Source of the DNA: Hemibagrus wyckioides
Lineage: Eukaryota; Chordata; Actinopteri; Siluriformes; Bagridae
Reading direction: 5' to 3'
DNA length: 64,000 nt
Assembly (NCBI RefSeq): GCF_019097595.1
Contig: NC_080711.1
Location: 13,372,928-13,436,927 of the forward strand
Shown here: piece by piece, positions 36,141 through 47,677 of the stretch
Layout: every line of letters starts with the position of its first letter
Numbering within the stretch: position 1 is the stretch's first letter
Made by a program: the position numbers and the translations under genes
The notes under the pieces: generated by a model
The model's input: the letters and a program-made list of their open reading frames with translations, nothing else
Database searches by the model: none
What the model was told of the DNA's origin: nothing

Positions 36141-39100
36141 ACTTATAAATGAGTCATTACACCAAAATAGATCACGTGACAAAAATCAAAAGATGGACCA
36201 TGGCTGATTCAGCTAATTGTACACAATAGCTCCATAGGTATGCTACAGAGAGTTTGTGGGTTGTATCTGCCATGTTATTCTCTGCTTGCATCCCCATCCA
36301 CTGTGATTTCTAGCTAAATTCATTCTGTGTAAGAGGAATCTGTTGAGCTGTATCCAGGCATGATTTGCATTAAATGTTCACAGTTGGCATTCCTGTACAA
36401 TGTCTTGAGCATAAATAAAATCCTGGCTTTCTAAATATAACAAATCTTTTCCACATAAAAAATGAGAGGTAAACCGTGACTAACAGTGAAATCAAACTGT
36501 ATTAGATCAGACATTTAAATATAGGCGTGATCATACTTCACCTATAAAACTGCATCACTTCCTTTAGACACAATGCCATGCAGATTTATTTGAATGAATT
36601 TGTCTAGTAGGTTGGTTTCGGTCTCCACACACACTTTGCTGAGCACAGTGATCATTTACTTACAAAGTTCATTCTTGTGTGATTTATTTGTAACTGTTTT
36701 GTGGAGAATACATGTTTGGAGATGTAATAGCTGCTCCTTTATACCAACAAACTAATCCAAATGACATAAAACAAGAAAACAAATTGCACAGTATTATATC
36801 TCACTGAAGATTAAGATTTGCTTATTTTTTTAAACTGACTTCTGAGGAAGCTTAACAACCACGATTAACAACCATTCTTATTAACTGACTCAAAGAATAA
36901 CAACAAAGTTAGCCGAATGCATTAGCTTATACAGAAGTCTTTTATTATACCTGGAATGTAGTATATATTTAGCAGTAGTAAGGATCTGCTAGCAGTCATG
37001 TCTTTATGATAGCACTGACATGCTTAAAGGGTGGATCAGTAAACAGGCAGCTTCAGCATTAGCCTGATCAGGACAGCTAGTGAAAGAGATGCCAGCACCT
37101 TTAAAATTAGCAACACTGCTTGATGAAAACACAACTAAACCTGAAAGAAACTTGTTATTAGTTAATTATCCACCATTGTATTGAGGTAATACCTAAAATC
37201 GCAACTTTCTAAATGTGTATTCAAGATTTTAATCTAAATTAACTTATTTCACAGTGTGCATTATAATTTGTAACTTGGATTTTTTGTCAGTTCATTGTTC
37301 CAGATACCAAGCTTTGTGATGAAGGTCTAACATTACACCTTTTTAATCTCCGGTTAACTTCCTAATTCTGTATCTGTAATTAAGATACTTTAACTGTACA
37401 CAAATTTGTTTGTAATAAATAAAAACAATATTTTTATTTGCCAAATAAGCCTACATACATATATGTCAGTATGTATAATATGGCGTATATTATCACTTGG
37501 ATGATTCTGTTAAATGTTTGTGGTCTTAATGAGAGAATGAATATTTGATCTCTAGTCATTTGTATGTGATTTCTCTCAGTGTACTGTAGCTGCAAATTCT
37601 TGCAAATCTTGCCCTCTCTTTAATTGATGGCCATTGTTTTGTTTCCAATCCATGGTGTAAGACTAGAGAAACAAAATTTTGCTAATAACACACATCTGAT
37701 TTGTCTACATGTGTTAATTTCTCCATACACGATCAGTCAATTATAGTACTTACTGTCCTGTGCCTATACTGAATGTGTAGTAAATACGTTTGACACAATC
37801 ACACACGACTATAAAAAGGAGATGTAGAAGGTTTATGTGATCTTAATATATTTGACTTCCATTTGAACTCCAGTATATAAACCAGATGCTTCCTAAATTA
37901 ATTCTAGAGACATTGATCCTAGGCTCTGTAGAAAATCTTTTTGTCCTCTAAGAGAATTTCTGACACATTATATTGAACAACGTTTCTATAAAATATATGC
38001 AAACTAAATAATATTTTACTATAACTATTAAACTTTTAGCTAGCTGGTAAAGTGCTATAAAGTTAATAAAGGGGGACACTGTATGGTATAATGCATTATT
38101 TGTTTTCAAACGTAAAAGGTTTTCTTAATGAGAACAGTTATAGATGGAATCTCCTCCATGCAGAACATCCCAAGCTCTTAGGTTTGTGCATGCAGACGGG
38201 CTTAATAGGATTGAAATCCAGAGGCTGAGATCAATCTGCAAGCTTCTTTTAAGTCTTCTGAAAGACTTAAAAGAAAAAAAAAACTGGCTAAAATATCCTG
38301 ATATGCACTAGTAGGTTTACTATTCAATCCCCACTTTTCACTAATTAGTCAGATTTTGGTCTTACATGACCACAACACAGTTTTAGTTGCTTGAATATTT
38401 TTATATCCGTTACCTGAATGGTGCAGTTCACGTGTCTCTGTGGTGTTAAAAGCTTTTTGTTGTTCCCCAGTGTGATTGATGTGAAAGAGGTCTTTATGTG
38501 TGTGCAACCTCATGTTCATCTCCTAAAAACAGAATATGGTGAAATGGTCATTATTTTTCTGCTGTTTTTCTGAAATAAAAAAAAATTAAAACAGGATTGC
38601 TTTTGTAAAACAAAAAAGGAAAGTAAGTTTTTTCAAACCATTTTATTAAAAAAAAGTGTTCATTTTTATGCCAATTCTGTTATATTAATATTGTTATATA
38701 AATATGTACAAGAATAGTTAGTAGTATAAAGTACAAAAATATATAGTAGAAGAATAATGTGAACATTTCTTAATGAACATCAAGATAGAGACACAGAGAT
38801 AATGGCACTTATTCATTTAATCCCCCTAATTTAATTTCCCTCTCACACTGCCTTCACATCTACAGAACAGAATATCCACTGAGGGATGTGTGTGTATGTG
38901 CTCTTGACTGACTCACTAGCTGTTGCTCTGCGATGACAGCAAAGCAGCTTTATTCTTGACACAGATCTGACACAGAGGAATTGGATTTGGGAAGAAAAGA
39001 AAGAGTAAAGAAAAGGCATGTACAATCAGCCTGAAAATTACCCCTTCTCTCATCAACTTTCATAATACAGCTGTATGACTGTGCCAGTATGAGGCTTATA

Positions 39101-39186
39101 GATTTTAATAGGCAAAATGGAGTGGAAGACAAACAGAGCACGAAGAATTGCAATAGAAAAAATTATGACACAAAAGGGATAGTGAG

Positions 39187-39212
39187 CGAGAGAGAGAGAG
39201 AGAGAGAGAGAG
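39187..39212. repeat. (GA)n microsatellite
   Basis: About 13 GA units just upstream of the GATA array. Confidence 0.9.
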
Positions 39213-39301
39213 TAGGAGGAAGACAAGGGAGAGACATTACCTATATTACTATTCTGGGATTTATTAGAAAAAATACAAGACAGTGGAAAAAGGGTAAATA
39301 T

Positions 39302-39302
<1 letters not shown>

Positions 39303-39394
<92 letters not shown>

Positions 39395-39457
39395 GGGTGG
39401 GTGGGTGGGTGGGTTGAGTGGGTGGGATGGATAGATGGATGGATGGATGGATGGATG

Positions 39458-39536
<79 letters not shown>

Positions 39537-39537
39537 C
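39303..39537. repeat. GATA tetranucleotide array with GGGT/GGAT interruption
   Basis: A (GATA)n block of about 90 bp, then a (GGGT)n and (GGAT)n core of about 65 bp (39394-39460), then a second (GATA)n block of about 75 bp. The 91-residue open frame across it is a repeat translation. Confidence 0.95.
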
Positions 39538-39599
39538 ATTTTAAATAACTAGTATAAACCACTGGTCAAGATTACAGTAGATCCAGAGTATATCATAGG

Positions 39600-39745
39600 A
39601 ATACCAGGCCCTTGAATACACCTTGCACAGGATTCCAGTTGAACCATGCCCACACACTCTCATACACTCATTCACACCTGGAGGTAAGTTAGAGTCTGCC
39701 TTTTGGGAAGTCAGAGGAAACCACAGAACTCAGAGGAAACAAAAA
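39600..39745 (-). repeat. Mermaid/DANA-like fragment
   Basis: 'cacacactctcatacactca', 'ttcacacctggaggtaagt' and 'tcagaggaaaccacagaac' follow the reverse-complement layout of the same repeat family as at 4600 and 35935. Confidence 0.5.
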
Positions 39746-40734
39746 GGACCTGTGGGGAATGTGAAACTCGTTACATATCCAGTAACCAAAGCTCAGAATT
39801 AAACTGGGATTGATCATGCTATGTGGCAGCAGCGATAGCAACTTTACTTAATCATACAGAACATACAGCTTGTGGATGCATCAATTCCCTTTTAGTTGGA
39901 CTGACTAGGTATTTACTTACACACACAAACACACACGTTTGGTATGACACCAGAAAGTGACATTCATATTACTCACAAAAACTGAATCTAGTCCCAAAAT
40001 AAATAAGTGTCAGGCTGATATGGAGGAGATGTTCCAATTCATTTTGTTATTGAATTCTGCACGCTTACACACATACAAACGTTCCAGATGCAATAACATT
40101 ACTAAATGTAGTTATTTTATTTGCAAGACATGAATTAATTTCCTCCGTTTGCTTTCCTTTTTTACCCCCAGGCTCGTCTTTTGTTTATCATCAAGCTTTT
40201 GAAAAGCAGAATGTCCAGCAACCAAAATTACTTTCAAAGAAAAAGCACATTCAGGAGCAGATATATTCAATTTTTGAGACAAAAGGTGAGGGTTTGAGCT
40301 CATATCCTGATTGTGTTCTTGCCAGAGCAGGCAGCTGAAGAGTGTCTTTCTTTGGAGCTCTGTAATGGAGACATGACCTTGATCATCCATTAGCCTTCTC
40401 AAAATGATGGATCTGATCATCTTTCACATTATTCATACTCGTGTTAACATTAACCCACATACACATGTGTGCACAGCACTCCTGACACGTCCATTAAGCG
40501 CACATACATTACAGAAAGCCTTTCACGCTGACATGCGGAAACACACACACACATTAATGTGTATGTCAAAACCATTCCCAGACCTGTATATATTACAAAT
40601 CCAGATCTGAAATATTGTGAAGGTATTATTGGGCTGTGAATAGCAGAGAATTTTGAATGCATTGATTACACTGTAATCATTTCAGGAACTGAAAGAATGA
40701 TGAGACACACTACAGGAAATCTAACAAAGGTTAG

Positions 40735-40870
40735 TCGCATCAGGGTGGCTCGATTAAGGCATTTGGCCACTGATTGGAAGGTCACGAGTTCAACAAGATT
40801 CCTCTGTTAAGCTCTTGAGTTGGGCTGGTTGTTAAAATTAAATTACTATTCCAAGCAAATTCCTTAGAGA
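40735..40870 (+). repeat. Degenerate SINE fragment
   Basis: 'ggtggctcgattaaggcatt' … 'actgattggaaggtcacgag' … 'ttcaacaag' resembles the tRNA-like head of the SINE at 33405. Confidence 0.45.
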
Positions 40871-40895
40871 TCTGTAACTTGCATCCCCTTGGATC

Positions 40896-41012
<117 letters not shown>

Positions 41013-43004
41013 TAAATAAATAAATTAAAGTAATAAATAAAACTATAAAATAAAATAGTCTGAGACCACACTAAAATCATTCTTTCTTTCATTTAAAAAT
41101 TGGAAATAAACTGCTTTTAGATCTTTTCATATTTAAAACAGAAATGTTTTCTATTCATTGTTCTGTATTTAAATGTAAGCAAATTTATGATATTGACCAT
41201 GTTATCTGCTTAGTAAAAAAGATCAGATTTTCCTCATGCCTAATCACTCCTATTGAAGCATGTGTTAAGATGACATGTTGATGGATTCGATCCAAAATGG
41301 TTCATACGAGTCTGTGGCTTTGTGGGTTTGTGACTCAATGATATTCATACTGATATAATACGTTTATATACTGATATTTTTCATGCTTTACACTAATTGC
41401 ATTTCTTATAGAGCTGAGCAGATGGATACTGAAAATTGCAAATATTGATTTACTGTCATGACTCCTCTGCTGAAACATGAAAAACAGCGGCATGGTATCT
41501 TATATTTCTCTAGTTCAACTGGTTGGATGTCATGCACAAGCTGCTTTTGCACATAAAAAAAAGACCTTAAAATTTTGCACACAACTGAAACAGTTGATGA
41601 ACAAAGCCTGTGAGAGATAAACTGCCCTCTTCAACAAGGCGGAAACAACATGTCAAAATAGTAGGGTTTGAAGGCTGACATTTAAATAATAATTATTGAA
41701 GTATTGCGGCCACATTCTTTGGTAAAAGACGCTAAACAGGCTACAGCATCCATTACACAGGTCTGTTGAACAGTAATGAATGAACAGTAAACAATGATCA
41801 CCTGGCATAATAATAATACTATGAAGCTATAAAATGATTGAACTGGAACATTCAGAAATGCACTGCCTTATAATTTCTTATTCAGCTTTGATTCAGCAGC
41901 CAACATCTAACAGCTGAATCAGGGGAAGCTGCTACGCATTGGCATACCGTGGAAGGTTGTCCTATTGTGTACCCAACATTTGTGTTAAGTGTCAGATGAA
42001 CATTAACTATAAAAAGGTGCAAATTATACTCATTTATCATACATTTGGCTTACTTATAATATTCACAGACACACGAAATATGTATGTGCTTTTACAAAAG
42101 GAGCACTTAGAACAGAATATGTCAGTTAGGGGTACCTAACTGACGAATTGTCTCTTGTTTAAGAGTCTGTATGTAAACCTTCGAATTTGTACAGATGTAC
42201 AGGTATATTTCAGATGTGTTTGATATTCATATTTGCCATTTGAATGAAAACTGAGACATGTAGACACACAGAAACACAGTTACTGAGTTGGAGAGGCTCT
42301 TTAAAGTACAGACTCTGTACATTCACTCTCATGCACACTGAAGCCAGTTCATCAGGATTGCTTAGTCTCTGACTAACTGGATCTGATTGATGAAGCGCTA
42401 GAGCATGAGTAAGATTACAAGCCATGCTCTGTCTCTGTATAACCCTCTCTCTGACCTTCTCAACTCATCTCTCTCACTACCTTTGGTTCTATGTGACAGT
42501 AATTCCATTGCCTGTCAGTCTATGTCATTGGTCAGCCTCTATTTTTGATGTGTGTGTGTGTGTGTGTAAACACAGTGCCCCTGTCTCTGTCTCTTGCTGT
42601 CTCATCTCTGACGCCAGACTACTTCTTTCGTTGCTGCAACTCGAGCATTCTTAGTCAGTGTAGTTCATGTGCAATGATGATGATGCTGGATTGATATTCT
42701 GGTACTGAATAATGACCTTTAGATGGATTACTGATGCAGCATCTGATGTTATTGCGACATTTACAGCTGGGACAATAACATACAGGTAGATGATTATGTG
42801 TGACAGAAATTCAAATCTCTATGATGCCATCAGTGGCCAAATTGTAAATAACCTAATTAATGTGGCCAAGTACTTACATAATGACAAACTCCTGTTGTTA
42901 CAAACTCAAGTGAACTCTGGACAGCTTTAAGCGAGGCTTTAAATAAGTGTTGTCACATCAAGCTGGTGATGCTAACACGTTCTATTAATGTTATGAAAAG
43001 AAGA

Positions 43005-43170
43005 GGATGTAGTAGCTTAGTGGTTACAGCATTAGATTTCTAATTGGAAATTTCAAATCCCAGGTCCACCAAGTTTCCACCTCTGGGCCCCTGAGCAAGG
43101 CCCTTAACCCTCAATTGCTCAGTTGTATAAAATGAGATACATAGTAAATGCTCTGGATAAGGGCATCTGC
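43005..43170 (+). repeat. tRNA-derived SINE, nearly full length
   Basis: Head 'tagcttagtggttacagcat' … 'tttcaaatcccaggtccacc'; body 'cctgagcaaggcccttaacc'; tail 'gctctggataagggcatctg'. This is the most complete SINE copy in the window and shows the family order. Confidence 0.7.
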
Positions 43171-43694
43171 CACTGGAATTATGGAAAATCGCAAAATTAC
43201 TGCAACATACACATGTGACGTGTATCCAGTTATCTCCTCCATTCACTTGGGGTAGAGTTTTGCCATGGCAAGCACCACTTACATTTTCTTCAGGAAATGT
43301 ACATGTCTAGTTTTCTGCGTTCTTGTTAATCTGTATGATAATCTCTCTGATATAAAAAAAAAAAAAAATTAGACAGAACTCATAATTAAAAGGTGTGGCT
43401 AGGTTTTCTGTTTTACTTTATGGCCAAAATTATATAGGCAACTGACCAATAAATCCCATTACAAAATGATGGGCATTAATATGGAGTCGGTGCCCCCCTT
43501 GCTACAATAAATTTCTCTGTTCTTCCAAGAAAGGAAGAAGAGTTTGGGCACTGATATCCAGGAAGATGTACTGATAAATTGTGTCTGTATAAATCCCAGT
43601 TTATGCACAGGAGCAATGTTATGCTGGAACAAGTTTGGGTTAGGGTTAGTGAAAGGAAATCTTAATGCTAATTTAAGTCTTCATTTTTCACATT

Positions 43695-43845
43695 TACATT
43701 ACAGCACAGTGAGGATCAGCCAAGATACAGCACCTCTGGAGCAGAGAGAGTTAAAGTTTTAGCTCAAGGACCCAACAGTATTAGCTTAGTAGTATTGGCG
43801 CTTGAACCCCAAATCTTCTGCTTAATAACCCAAACATAGCTAATT
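43695..43845 (-). repeat. tRNA-derived SINE (minus strand)
   Basis: 'gtgaggatcagccaagatac', 'agcacctctggagcagagag', 'agctcaaggacccaacagt' and 'cgcttgaaccccaaatcttc' are the reverse complement of the SINE family at 33405 and 43005. Confidence 0.6.
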
Positions 43846-43874
43846 TCCGCTTGCACCATACAGAAGCAGACAAA

Positions 43875-43945
43875 GTTTCCACTGAGATTAGAACTCAAAT
43901 ATCTGGAATCAGGGTCCAGAGTGCTGACCATTACACCATGGAACC
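43875..43945 (-). pseudogene. tRNA-Gln(CTG) pseudogene
   Basis: The reverse complement starts GGTTCCATGGTGTAATGG and has the anticodon arm CTGGA-CCCTGAT-TCCAG with anticodon CTG at the expected place. The T arm is TTGAG-TTCTAAT-CTCAG and the 3' acceptor strand is TGGAAAC. The length is 71 against the usual 72. Defects are U33 changed to C, one acceptor mismatch and T in place of the conserved purine in the T loop (TTCTAAT), which also damages the B box. It is either a dead tRNA copy or the head of a tRNA-Gln-derived repeat. Confidence 0.75.
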
Positions 43946-44809
43946 ACAGAGCATGCCCTGACATTTTAGACATTTTAGTGTTTCAATCTTTCTGGTAGAA
44001 AACCTATATATGGATATTATGGTCAGGTGTCCACATACTTTTGACCACATTTTGTAGCTACAGATATCATGTAATGCGTGTGTTGTAAATACGCCTTCAT
44101 AGAAAGTGTTATCTGGTGATTTTGTGATTTTTTTTTAGAAGTTCGTACATGATTATATAACGTTTATACCTCTTTATAGTAATGAATTTCAGCCTACATT
44201 CACATTATAATGATCAAAACACATCACATTTATGTCTAGAAATGAAATGTAAATAGCATAGTGAAAACCTGCTAACTGTCCTTTATTCTACAGAGCTGTG
44301 TGAGACAGATTAGAGTAACACAGTGAGATGTTCCAGCTATCTCCATGGTGTGAACCATCTACTATGACAACACTCCTGCTAGCCAAGCTATACTGAAGAG
44401 ACAGACACATTCTCTACGTTATGTCACCTATTTTTAGTCTCATTAATGAACTGTCATTTGCCAATGAGAGGTCTGACCGTTCCCTGAGTGATATGGGATA
44501 ATGGGGAACTGACCAGATCTTATTAGCATGTAAGAAGTGTGTACTTGTGTGGACGACTCTCAAAAATCACTTTCTTGATTAAATTGCCTAGCACATTCTG
44601 GTGGGTGTGTGTGTGTCTGTGTGTGTGTGTGTGTGTGTGCGCGCATTGAGACTTGGTACTGATACAAAGCTACACTATTTGCAATTGGCAGCAGAATTTT
44701 TTTAATTAAGGTTTTCAAGAACATCCTATATCTGATAATGCTGTGGTTGTTTGTTTCTGGGTTTGTTTCTTCTTTATTTTTTTATTTATTTTTTCATGCT
44801 TATTTGTAG

Positions 44810-44930
44810 ATTCTGGCTGGAGAGTTGATGGCATTCTTCATGAAATCAGAGGGAACACAAGAGAAGACTATTGTTACGGCAGACTGCTGCTACTTCAGTC
44901 CTTTGCTGAGACGCATCATACGCTTCCTAG
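44810..44930 (+). CDS. plppr2: plppr2 coding exon 3
   Basis: Acceptor ttatttgtag; donor ttcctag|gtaatg; 121 bases, entering in phase 0 and leaving in phase 1. It encodes residues 87-126 and the first base of G127. It finishes span 2 (ILAGELMAFFM), then the cytoplasmic loop SEGTQEKTIVTADCCYFSP and the basic LLRRIIRF before span 3. The short loop resembles PLPPR1 and PLPPR5 (QEKTILTG-CCY) rather than the longer proline-rich human PLPPR2 loop. Confidence 0.92.
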
Positions 44931-45884
44931 GTAATGGACCATAATGAAAAGGGGACAATAATCTCAGATCAGGAATGAGGAAAGTTTTTCAGCCAACTGT
45001 TTATGTATATATTAGCTTTTCTGTAAATTATAAGAAATTTGAGTCATTTTGGGGGGATTTATAATTACATGTAGTGTGCACAGTGTTTGATTCAAAGTGC
45101 TCTTCCGTCACTGTCTTCGAGAATTATACACAAAAGCATTCGAAATAAAGAAGCAGAGTAATATAGATTGTGGGTTCTGTTGTATTAGACAGTGGTACTA
45201 TGTTTGATTTGTGATACTTGTGATTTTGAAAACCCAGAACAGTGCATGTCCATTTGATTGTGAGTAAATTGTAACTACTAAAATTTGTCTGAAATATTGT
45301 TTAGTACGACACTACCCACTCTTCTGGGAAGTCTTTACACTAGATTTTGGAGTGTGGGTGTGCAGATTTGCTCATTCAGCCACAAGAACATTAGCGAGGC
45401 ACTGATGTCGGGTGAGGAGGTCTGGGGTGTTCCAGTCCATTATGAAGATGTTCAGTGGGGTTGAGGTCAGGGTTTTGTGACGACGACTCCACTTGAAACT
45501 TGGCAAACCCTGTCTTCATGGACCTCACTTTATAAACAGGGCTTTGTTATGCTAGAACAAGTTTGGGCCACTTAGGTCCAGTGAAGGCAAATTATAATGC
45601 TACAGCATACGAAGATGTGCTGTATAATTGTGTGCTCCAAGTTTGGGGAATGCTCACATATTGGGGTGATGGTCAGGTGTCCACAAACCTTTGGCCATGT
45701 AATGTAGGTGTCACTATTTAATGATCAAAGACAACGACTGGCAGCAATAAACAGCAATAACCCGAAAATAGCTCTTTATAGTCATCTTTAAATACATTTA
45801 GCGTACTCAAATATAATATTTAAATTATTAGGTTTTAAAATAAATTGGTTTTAATCCCACAGCCCTATATGTACTCTTTCTTAG
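44931..45884 (+). other. plppr2: plppr2 intron (954 bp)
   Basis: GTAATG…TTTCTTAG. Its second half is largely a family-A Tc1-like element (45311-45706) that ends 178 bp before exon 4. Confidence 0.9.
45311..45706 (-). mobile_element. Tc1-like family A element in plppr2 intron
   Basis: 'ccactcttctgggaagtctt', 'ttcagtggggttgaggtcag' and 'gaacaagtttgggccactta', with right end 'tttggccatgtaatgta', are the reverse complement of the family-A element. The left terminus is missing. Confidence 0.7.
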
Positions 45885-46135
45885 GTGTCTACTCCTTTGG
45901 CCTCTTCACAACCACTATCTTTGCCAATGCTGGACAGGTGGTCACAGGAAACCAGACACCTCACTTTTTGTCAGCATGTAAGCCTAACTACACAGCTCTG
46001 GGCTGCCACTCCAATCTCCAGTACATCACAGAGCGTCGAGCTTGCACAGGCAACCCACTCATAGTGGCATCTGCCCGTAAATCCTTCCCTTCAAAGGATG
46101 CAGCTCTGAGCGTCTACTCTGCTGTCTACACCGTT
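45885..46135 (+). CDS. plppr2: plppr2 coding exon 4
   Basis: Acceptor ctctttcttag; donor accgtt|gtgagt; 251 bases, phase 1 in and phase 0 out. It encodes the rest of G127 and residues 128-210. It carries span 3 (VYSFGLFTTTIFANAGQVV), the large extracellular loop with GNQTPHFLSACKPNYTALGC, and the motif-2 region RKSFPSKDAALSVYSAVYTV at the start of span 4. PSKD stands where active lipid phosphate phosphatases have PSGH. An upstream AG at 45861-45862 would shift the frame, so the ttag site is the functional one. Confidence 0.94.
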
Positions 46136-46354
46136 GTGAGTACTGTGTGTGTGATTCATTACTGGTTTTACCAACATGGAACAAATGTTATAAAATGTGA
46201 AATTAATAGAAACTTTGAGGTACTTCCAAGGCACCAAAAGGATATTTTGACCATTTGCCTTGATTTAGTAATGTTTTTTACTCATAATCTGCATGGAGGC
46301 CAATGGGGACACACCTTGAAGCACATGTCCAAATCTGTGTGCCTGTTGTCTTAG
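46136..46354 (+). other. plppr2: plppr2 intron (219 bp)
   Basis: GTGAGT…GTTGTCTTAG. The open frame through this intron is accidental. Confidence 0.9.
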
Positions 46355-46531
46355 ATGTACGTGACACTGGTGTTCAGGACAAAGGGAACACGTCTGACAA
46401 AGCCGACAGTCAGTCTGACCCTGCTGTGTCTGGCCATGCTGGTAGGAGTAGTGAGAGTGGCTGAGTACCGCAATCACTGGGCAGACGTACTTGCTGGCTA
46501 CTTCACTGGAGGAGCCATCGCTGTGTTTTTG
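46355..46531 (+). CDS. plppr2: plppr2 coding exon 5
   Basis: Acceptor ttgtcttag; donor tttttg|gtgaga; 177 bases, phase 0 at both ends; residues 211-269. MYVTLVFRTKGTRLTKP and span 5 lead to VGVVRVAEYRNHWADVLAGY, the motif-3 region. The arginine, histidine and aspartate (R244, H251, D254) are kept, but the motif serine is valine. Span 6 begins at DVLAGYFTGGAIAVFL. This exon is the one most diagnostic for PLPPR2. Confidence 0.95.
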
Positions 46532-46677
46532 GTGAGAGCAGGTGTAAACATGACAGTACGATGAGAAGGGAAAGGGGGATTGGAATTAAGCTGCACATAA
46601 AAGTGTAGGCCTCTCATTATTTTTTTTAATTTTGCCATTGTTACAACTCACTCACTCAAACTACTTCCAATCCTCAG
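46532..46677 (+). other. plppr2: plppr2 intron (146 bp)
   Basis: GTGAGA…AATCCTCAG. Confidence 0.9.
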
Positions 46678-46821
46678 GTGACCTGCGTGATCAACAACTT
46701 CCAGCATGCGAAGCCCTCTCCTCCACCTATGCGAACCCAACGTCCAGAATCCATGCTGGGCATGCCCATGGTGGCTCTGCCTTGTGTGGAGAGTCCACTC
46801 GAAAAGTTAAGTGGCACTCAG
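46678..46821 (+). CDS. plppr2: plppr2 coding exon 6
   Basis: Acceptor caatcctcag; donor actcag|gtaagg; 144 bases, phase 0; residues 270-317. VTCVINNFQ ends span 6, followed by a proline-rich cytoplasmic tail (KPSPPPMRTQRPESM) and the conserved SPLEK motif. Reading through the donor adds only a few codons before a stop, so splicing to the last exon is expected. Confidence 0.92.
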
Positions 46822-47641
46822 GTAAGGGGTGGGGGCAGGTGAGAGGCAGGGCTGCACACATAGGTGGCACACAACTGTCCCCTCTGTTCTTGACCCAGTG
46901 GACCTCCAATGTGACCCGCTAACCCTTCCTGCACACCAGTGCCCCTGCCTGAACACCAACATACCCCAGAACCCCAACTCCAACCTATTGTTCACCCTGG
47001 ACTACCCCTTGTTGTTCTCTCACAGAGGGAGCATATTCTAAGCCTTAAGTGACTTTGCCCTTGAGTGAGTAATACACTGAATAGTTTGAGGCCCAGCTGG
47101 GCCACCACTGAGCCCTAACCATGACTACCATTGCATACATCCTCCATACTGCCCTCTGAGGCTTTAATGCTATACCTTAAATCCCCATATTGTAGGAACC
47201 TGAGAAATGAGTGGACTTTGAAGATGGAGTTTTGATTTCTTTTGTCACAAAAAAAAACCCTGTCAGTCATGGCTGTCTCATTCAGTCAGTGTCAGGCAGT
47301 ACTGGGTGCCTGGAGGACATCTGCTTTAAATGAAAAAGATATAAGACGATTAGTGTCTGCTGCAGTCTGTCACCACCACAATATCTTCTGTTCATCTGTT
47401 CATCACCTGTTCTTCACCATTATCTTACCATATATTCATCACTGTCCCTCTACACCACACCTTTTCCATTGATCTGATCATATTGCCACACCATATTGCA
47501 ACACCATCACACTCTTTCCTCACAGATCTTGTTTCTGTCTGCCCACAACCTCTATTATTTGTCATGCTTCTCTCTATCTGTCTGTCTTTCTCTCTTCCCA
47601 CCTCGTCCTTTCTCTCACACTCTCTCTCTCCATCCTTACAG
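46822..47641 (+). other. plppr2: plppr2 intron (820 bp)
   Basis: GTAAGG…CCATCCTTACAG, with a CT-rich 3' third. Confidence 0.8.
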
Positions 47642-47677
47642 ACTCCAAGGGGATCTCCATTCACTGAGATCACATGA
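47642..47677 (+). CDS. plppr2: plppr2 last coding exon
   Basis: The strong acceptor ctccatccttacag is followed in phase 0 by TPRGSPFTEIT and TGA (47675-47677); residues 318-328. The choice rests on phase, the acceptor, and the ending -TEIT, which matches the -TEVT/-AEVT ends of PLPPR1 and PLPPR5. Human PLPPR2 ends differently, so this exon is less certain than the others. Confidence 0.75.
   Translation, partial: TPRGSPFTEIT

Larger units (their letters stand above)
43417..44056 (-). mobile_element. Tc1-like element split by SINE/tRNA insertions
   Basis: The left part begins 'tatggccaaaattatatagg' and includes 'gggcattaatatggagtcgg', the 5' terminal region of a family close to A. The right part ends 'ggtcaggtgtccacatactt' and 'ttgaccacattttgta', the opposite terminus. 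Between them lie a minus-strand SINE (about 43695-43845) and a tRNA-Gln pseudogene. Confidence 0.55.

Noticed and set aside
38244..38275. microRNA precursor
   Set aside because: The stem is only 14 bp and low in complexity, far shorter than a pre-miRNA.
39264..39539. CRISPR-like or protein-coding repeat array
   Set aside because: Simple tetranucleotide repeats without spacers; the frame encodes only periodic Ser/Ile/Tyr/Leu.
45845..46354. 169-residue continuous open frame
   Set aside because: It is plppr2 exon 4 plus flanking intron. The GT at 46136 and the paralogue alignment place the true end at 46135.
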